Positions 60,899 through 64,000 of a stretch of 64,000 bases of DNA are shown here, piece by piece; the stretch's first letter is position 1; the number at the start of each line of letters is the position of its first letter. The notes under the pieces are model-generated. The model made no database searches and was not told the DNA's origin. It saw only the letters and a program-made list of their open reading frames with translations. The position numbers were made by a program, and so were the translations under genes. Source of the stretch: CAVTRI01 sp963737075 (lineage in GTDB: Bacteria > Actinomycetota > Acidimicrobiia > Acidimicrobiales > Palsa-688); the NCBI GenBank assembly GCA_963737075.1, contig CAVTRI010000002.1:558001-622000 (forward strand), given 5' to 3'.

Positions 60899-61283
60899 GC
60901 CATGTCGAGCGGCATCCCTCACCGAGAAGTGGGTCAGAGGGGTCCGACGTCGAACGCGTCTCGTCCGACGGGCCATTGACCATCAGCCACCTCCTCCCTT
61001 CGTGGCAGGGTCAGGTCGCTTGGGCGGCGCTGGGCGGTTCGTATCGATGACCTCAGCGAGGGTTCCGCCCCGGCGGTCACGCTGACCGTCATCCACCGAA
61101 TACGGACACTCGCAATACGGTGACGTCCATAGCCGCGGCCGGAGCGGTCGCACCTGGTGGGCGACCGTAGTTGCAGTTGTAGTTGCAGTACACCCTTTGG
61201 CACGGCTCTCCGCTCGAAGCAAGAGTCCTGGTCGAGCCGTCTGAGATGACATGGACGGACGTGTACGAACCCCGTAAGGACAT
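60899..61283. other. Right end of island: noncoding except arm repeats
   Basis: About 385 bp between the antitoxin promoter and attR. I see no gene. It contains the paired repeat at 61168-61191. Confidence 0.5.
61168..61191 (+). repeat. Paired 12-bp direct repeat, candidate integrase arm site (right)
   Basis: TAGTTGCAGTTG followed by TAGTTGCAGTAC, matching the pair at 27048-27071 except at two bases. It is 92 bp inside attR. In an excised circle the two pairs would flank the 43-bp core on both sides. Confidence 0.6.
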
Positions 61284-61326
61284 CTTTTAAGCGCCGAGTT
61301 GCGGGTTCGAGTCCCGCGCGGCCCAC
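61284..61326 (+). repeat. attR: 43-bp copy of the tRNA-Lys 3' end
   Basis: Identical over 43 bp to 26958-27000, starting at the anticodon loop. Preceding sequence (GGACAT) does not match the tRNA, so this is a partial copy and not a second tRNA gene. It marks the right boundary of the island. Confidence 0.92.
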
Positions 61327-61331
61327 GTTTG

Positions 61332-61505
61332 TCAGAACAGGTCGGCGCAGCTGCGATCGGCGTGAACCCCGAGCGCCTCGCCGGCGGCGTGAATGGTGTC
61401 GCTCAGGTCCTGGACTTGGGCGGCCGCGGCAGCGAATGCGGACGTATTGCCAGCCGACGCCACCGAGATCTGGACACGGGCCACGAGAACTCGTCGCACT
61501 CCAAC
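61332..61505 (-). CDS. Possible small hypothetical gene next to attR
   Basis: From a GTG near 61480-61505: VRRVLVARVQISVASAGNTS, AFAAAAAQVQDLSDTIHAAG, EALGVHADRSCADLF. The codon pattern is coding-like, but I recognise no family and the start is unclear. It may be a chromosomal fragment at the junction. Confidence 0.3.
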   Translation of the reverse strand, partial: VGVRRVLVARVQISVASAGNTSAFAAAAAQVQDLSDTIHAAGEALGVHADRSCADLF

Positions 61506-61530
61506 GGAAACTGAGCGTAACCGCAACGGC

Positions 61531-61559
61531 GTTGCGGGTTCGAGTCGCCCGCGGCTCAC
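61531..61559 (+). repeat. Degenerate third copy of the tRNA-Lys 3' end
   Basis: GTTGCGGGTTCGAGTC is identical to the T-arm region, followed by GCCCGCGGCTCAC in place of CCGCGCGGCCCAC. It lies 247 bp beyond attR in the same orientation. It suggests an earlier insertion at the same tRNA. Confidence 0.65.
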
Positions 61560-61590
61560 GGCGTGACTATCAGCGCGGCAAAATACCTCG

Positions 61591-62460
61591 ATGCCAGGAC
61601 TGACGGCTGCTGACCGGGAGTTCTTCACCCATAACGGCTATGTCGTGGTGGGTGGGCTCGTCGACCGGTGTCACCTCGACGCCGTCGTTGACGCCGTTTT
61701 TGAGTTCCTCGGACAGGATCCGGCCGATCCCGACTCGTGGTACACCGGTCCGCCGCGCCCGCACGGGATGGTGCAGCTCTTCCAGCACCGGGCTCTGTGG
61801 GCCAATCGCCAGAACCCGGCCATCTACCGCACCTTTGCCGACCTGCTTGGCTGCCAGCAGCTGTGGGTTTCCGTCGACCGGGCCAATATGAAGCCACCGG
61901 CCCGTTCGGACCACCCGGGCTGGGGCGACGACGGGTTCTTGCATTGGGACATCGACCCTCGGCAACCACCCGACCATCCTCCTTCGGTCCAGGGCGTCGT
62001 GGCCCTCACCCACACGCCGCACGAGCAAGGCGGATTTCAGTGCGCCCCTGAGTTGTATCGCATGCTCGATGACTTGCTGGCCGAGACGGACCCTGAGGAC
62101 GATCGCCGTGCCGTTGACGGCAGCCCGAAGGGTCCGAAACTCGGCGGGGTAGAGGCCCACCCGGTCGCGATGAACGCCGGCGACTTGCTGATCTGGGACT
62201 CCCGTCTTCCCCATGGCAACGGCGCCAACCACGGGCAGCTGCCCCGGCTGGCCCAGTACATCCGGATGTTCCCCGCCGGTACCGACGACGACCGCCACGC
62301 CAGGGTGCGAGATTTCGAGACCCGACGGCCGCCGGCGGGCTTCGTTCCGCCCGGGTCGTTGCCGCCGGAGTCTGGTCTCAAGCCGCGGCTCACCAAACTG
62401 GGCCGGCTCCTGCTCGGAATCGACTCCTGGGAACGCCCGGCAGAAACCGGGTATTGCTGA
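61591..62460 (+). CDS. Phytanoyl-CoA dioxygenase (PhyH) family protein
   Basis: A 289-residue 2-oxoglutarate/Fe(II)-type oxygenase. EFFTHNGYVVVGGLVDRCHL at the N-terminus, the iron ligands in LHWDIDPRQPP (HxD) and IWDSRLPHGNGANHG (distal His), and a following RLAQYIRMFPAG with the 2-oxoglutarate-binding Arg. Substrate unknown. First clear gene outside the island. Confidence 0.85.
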   Translation: MPGLTAADREFFTHNGYVVVGGLVDRCHLDAVVDAVFEFLGQDPADPDSWYTGPPRPHGMVQLFQHRALWANRQNPAIYRTFADLLGCQQLWVSVDRANMKPPARSDHPGWGDDGFLHWDIDPRQPPDHPPSVQGVVALTHTPHEQGGFQCAPELYRMLDDLLAETDPEDDRRAVDGSPKGPKLGGVEAHPVAMNAGDLLIWDSRLPHGNGANHGQLPRLAQYIRMFPAGTDDDRHARVRDFETRRPPAGFVPPGSLPPESGLKPRLTKLGRLLLGIDSWERPAETGYC

Positions 62461-62523
62461 TTTGACCGTTGGTCGTCTGTCCCGCGGTTTCACGCCAGAT
62501 GCGCCGTCGACGATACTGGTCCC

Positions 62524-63284
62524 ATGGCCAAGCCCATCGATTGGCACAAACTGCTCGTCGACGGTTATGAGCCGCTAAAGAAAGCCCAGCGGGTCTTCCG
62601 CCGCCTTCCGAGCGACCCCCGCTGCAAGCTGTGCAAAAACCCGTTCGGAGGTATTGGTGGCAAGCTCTTCGGCGTGATCGGCCGGAAGCCGTCGCGCAAG
62701 AACCCCAACCTGTGCCAGTACTGCTTTGACCACCTGCCCCCGGGGGAATCGAGATCGACATCGGCGTGCTGTTCGCGGATGTCCGCAACTCGACGGGTCT
62801 GGGCGAAAAATCCAGTGCCTCGGAGTTCGCCGAGCAGCTCAACCGGTTCTACGCCGTGGCCACCGAGGTCCTGATTCGACACGACGCCGTTATCGACAAA
62901 CTGATTGGCGACGAGGTGATGGGCCTGTTCCTGCCCGGGCTGGCTGGCCCCGATTACCGGAGCAAAGCCGCGCACGCGGCCGTCGACCTGGCAGCCGCCG
63001 CGAGCGACCTGCCAGTTGGGGTGGCGGTGAACGCCGGCGTCGCTTTTGTCGGGAACGTCGGGTCAGGAACGGTGCTGGATTTCACCGCTCTTGGCGACGC
63101 CGTGAACGTCGGGGCTCGACTCCAGTCCTTCGCCAGTCCGGGCGAGGTGGTCATCTCCTCCGATCTCTACGAGTTGATCGCGTCCGCCCACTCCGGTGCC
63201 CGGGTTGAGATGCTGCAGGTCAAGGGTCGGGCGGAGCCGGTGAAGGTAGCGGTGCTCGGCGTCACCGCCGGACGCCAAGCATGA
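62524..63284 (+). pseudogene. Adenylate/guanylate cyclase-domain protein with apparent one-base frameshift
   Basis: N-terminal 75 residues contain RCKLCKNPFGGIGGKLFGVI and NLCQYCFDHLPPG, two CxxC pairs that look like a small zinc ribbon. After CCCCCGGGGG (about 62741-62750) the frame shifts to IEIDIGVLFADVRNSTGLGE, the class III cyclase domain, with metal Asp, DKLIGDEVMGLFLPG and GDAVNVGARLQSFASPGEVV. Adding one G would give a single 250-residue protein. Homopolymer position makes a sequencing slip likely. Confidence 0.78.
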
Positions 63285-63429
63285 CCGGAAGGGCAGCCAC
63301 ACGTCTGCGGACACCACGCCCCGGACACCTCGCCGGGTGAGGTAAGCCGTAGGAGTGGAAACCGCGTGCACCGATTGAAAGGGGGAAGAGGAACGGGGGC
63401 GCGCTGAGCGCGCACCCTCCTGACGAGTC

Positions 63430-64000
63430 ATGGCCAGCATCACATTCGAAGAACATGACCTGGAGGCGATGGTGCCGAATCTCGCCGCCGGAGGAGCCTG
63501 GACCCGCACCACGCTGCGGTGGCGCCGAGATCCCCTGACCGGGGCCGGGGCCCGGATCTTGACAGGAGTGAAGCTGCAACCTCCGAACCGGTCCGACCTG
63601 AGCGCCTTCGCAGCGCCGCCGGAGTTTTGCCCATTCGACGCCGACCGGATCGACGCAGCGACGGTTCCCTTCCCTCCTGAACTGACGACCGAAGGGCGGA
63701 TCCGGTGCGGCCAGGCGGTGGTGGTGCCCAACGTAATGGCGTACGCAACCCATAGTGCGGTCGGAATCTACGAGACCCGACGGCACTTCCTGGACCTGCA
63801 CGAGCTGACGCCTGAGCTGATCGGCGACGCCCTCGTCGCCATGGTTCGCCACGCCCGCGCGGTGCGGCAGCTTGACCCGACCGCGGTGTGGAGCTCGATC
63901 AACGCCAACTACCTGCCGCCGTCAGGCGCCTCGTTGGTTCATCCGCACCTTCAGTCCTGTCACGACGCCTACGGCCTGACCGTCCAACGGGCCATGGTCG
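63430..64000 (+). CDS. Galactose-1-phosphate uridylyltransferase-like (HIT superfamily) protein, 5' part
   Basis: Runs off the window after about 190 residues. ITFEEHDLEAMVPNLAAGGA, then PPEFCPFDADR, CGQAVVVPNVMAYATHSAVG, FLDLHELTPELIGDALVAMV and GASLVHPHLQ, the HxHxQ-type active-site motif of GalT. The CPFD segment replaces the usual CPxC zinc site. Substrate could be galactose-1-P or another nucleotide-sugar donor. No galK or galE is visible in the window. Confidence 0.75.
   Translation, partial: MASITFEEHDLEAMVPNLAAGGAWTRTTLRWRRDPLTGAGARILTGVKLQPPNRSDLSAFAAPPEFCPFDADRIDAATVPFPPELTTEGRIRCGQAVVVPNVMAYATHSAVGIYETRRHFLDLHELTPELIGDALVAMVRHARAVRQLDPTAVWSSINANYLPPSGASLVHPHLQSCHDAYGLTVQRAMV

Larger units (their letters stand above)
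26958..61326. mobile_element. 34-kb genomic island integrated at tRNA-Lys
   Basis: Bounded by 43-bp direct repeats of the tRNA-Lys 3' end (26958-27000 and 61284-61326), with a tyrosine recombinase at the left end and paired 12-bp repeats just inside each end. Contents are accessory: regulators, small enzymes, proteases, exporter, toxin/antitoxin and at least six insertion sequences or remnants. I see no phage structural, conjugation or replication genes, so it is an integrated island without visible transfer functions. The integrase is broken, so it is probably immobile now. Confidence 0.88.

Noticed and set aside
26958..61326. Prophage
   Set aside because: No capsid, tail, portal, terminase or lysis genes were recognised, only an integrase and accessory genes.
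61284..61326. Second tRNA-Lys gene
   Set aside because: Only the 3' half is present; the acceptor 5' strand and D-arm are missing.

Overview
The window looks like the chromosome of a high-GC actinobacterium, most likely of the class Acidimicrobiia or a near relative. This is inferred from strong G/C third-position bias, GTG starts, a D-inositol-3-phosphate glycosyltransferase (mycothiol), a deazaflavin-dependent nitroreductase-family protein, a menaquinone-type geranylgeranyl reductase, a BldC-like regulator and a fused CobA-HemD. No rRNA gene is present, so the placement is not certain.

Region 1 (1-21.3 kb) is ordinary core chromosome. It holds the start of a Complex I operon (nuoA-B-C-D-E, minus strand), a divergent geranylgeranyl reductase, and a tetrapyrrole run on the minus strand: rex, precorrin-2 dehydrogenase, hemA, hemC, cobA-hemD, hemB, hemL. 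Then come a SAM hydrolase-type protein, a BldC-like regulator, proC, mshA, an XRE regulator, a membrane protein, a MoaD/ThiS-like protein, a histidine phosphatase, a YgjP-like metalloprotease, an acyl-CoA carboxylase subunit and a DksA-like zinc finger. Three gene junctions here (nuoC/nuoD, ggr/hemL, hemC/cobA) carry different short tandem repeats, two of them built from sequence around a stop codon.

Region 2 (21.3-27.0 kb) holds one DUF222/HNH endonuclease gene cut into three pieces by two insertion sequences: an IS3-like element with a 2-bp duplication and an IS481-like element with a 16-bp duplication. Glutamate decarboxylase and tRNA-Lys follow.

Region 3 (26.96-61.33 kb) is a 34-kb genomic island in the 3' end of tRNA-Lys. 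A 43-bp copy of the tRNA 3' end marks its far boundary. Paired 12-bp repeats inside both ends look like integrase arm sites, and a frameshifted tyrosine recombinase lies next to the tRNA. The interior is a mosaic: ArsR/AHSA1/DHFR-like genes, IS21, IS30 remnant, IS110, IS256, a second decayed IS3-like copy, a methyltransferase, a FAD monooxygenase with a TetR repressor, cupin/PAS genes, a TetR/ABC exporter, two DUF2975 plus XRE modules each beside a protease gene and a shared 15-bp site, and a convergent toxin/antitoxin pair. Three co-oriented noncoding repeats lie about 8 kb apart. A 118-bp inverted repeat splits a MmcQ/YjbR-type gene, so inversion of the 25.8 kb between its arms would rebuild that gene.

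Region 4 (61.3-64 kb) returns to chromosome: a PhyH-type dioxygenase, an adenylate/guanylate cyclase-domain protein with an apparent one-base frameshift, and the 5' part of a GalT-like gene. Many island genes carry single-base frameshifts. Whether these are decay or assembly errors cannot be decided from sequence alone.
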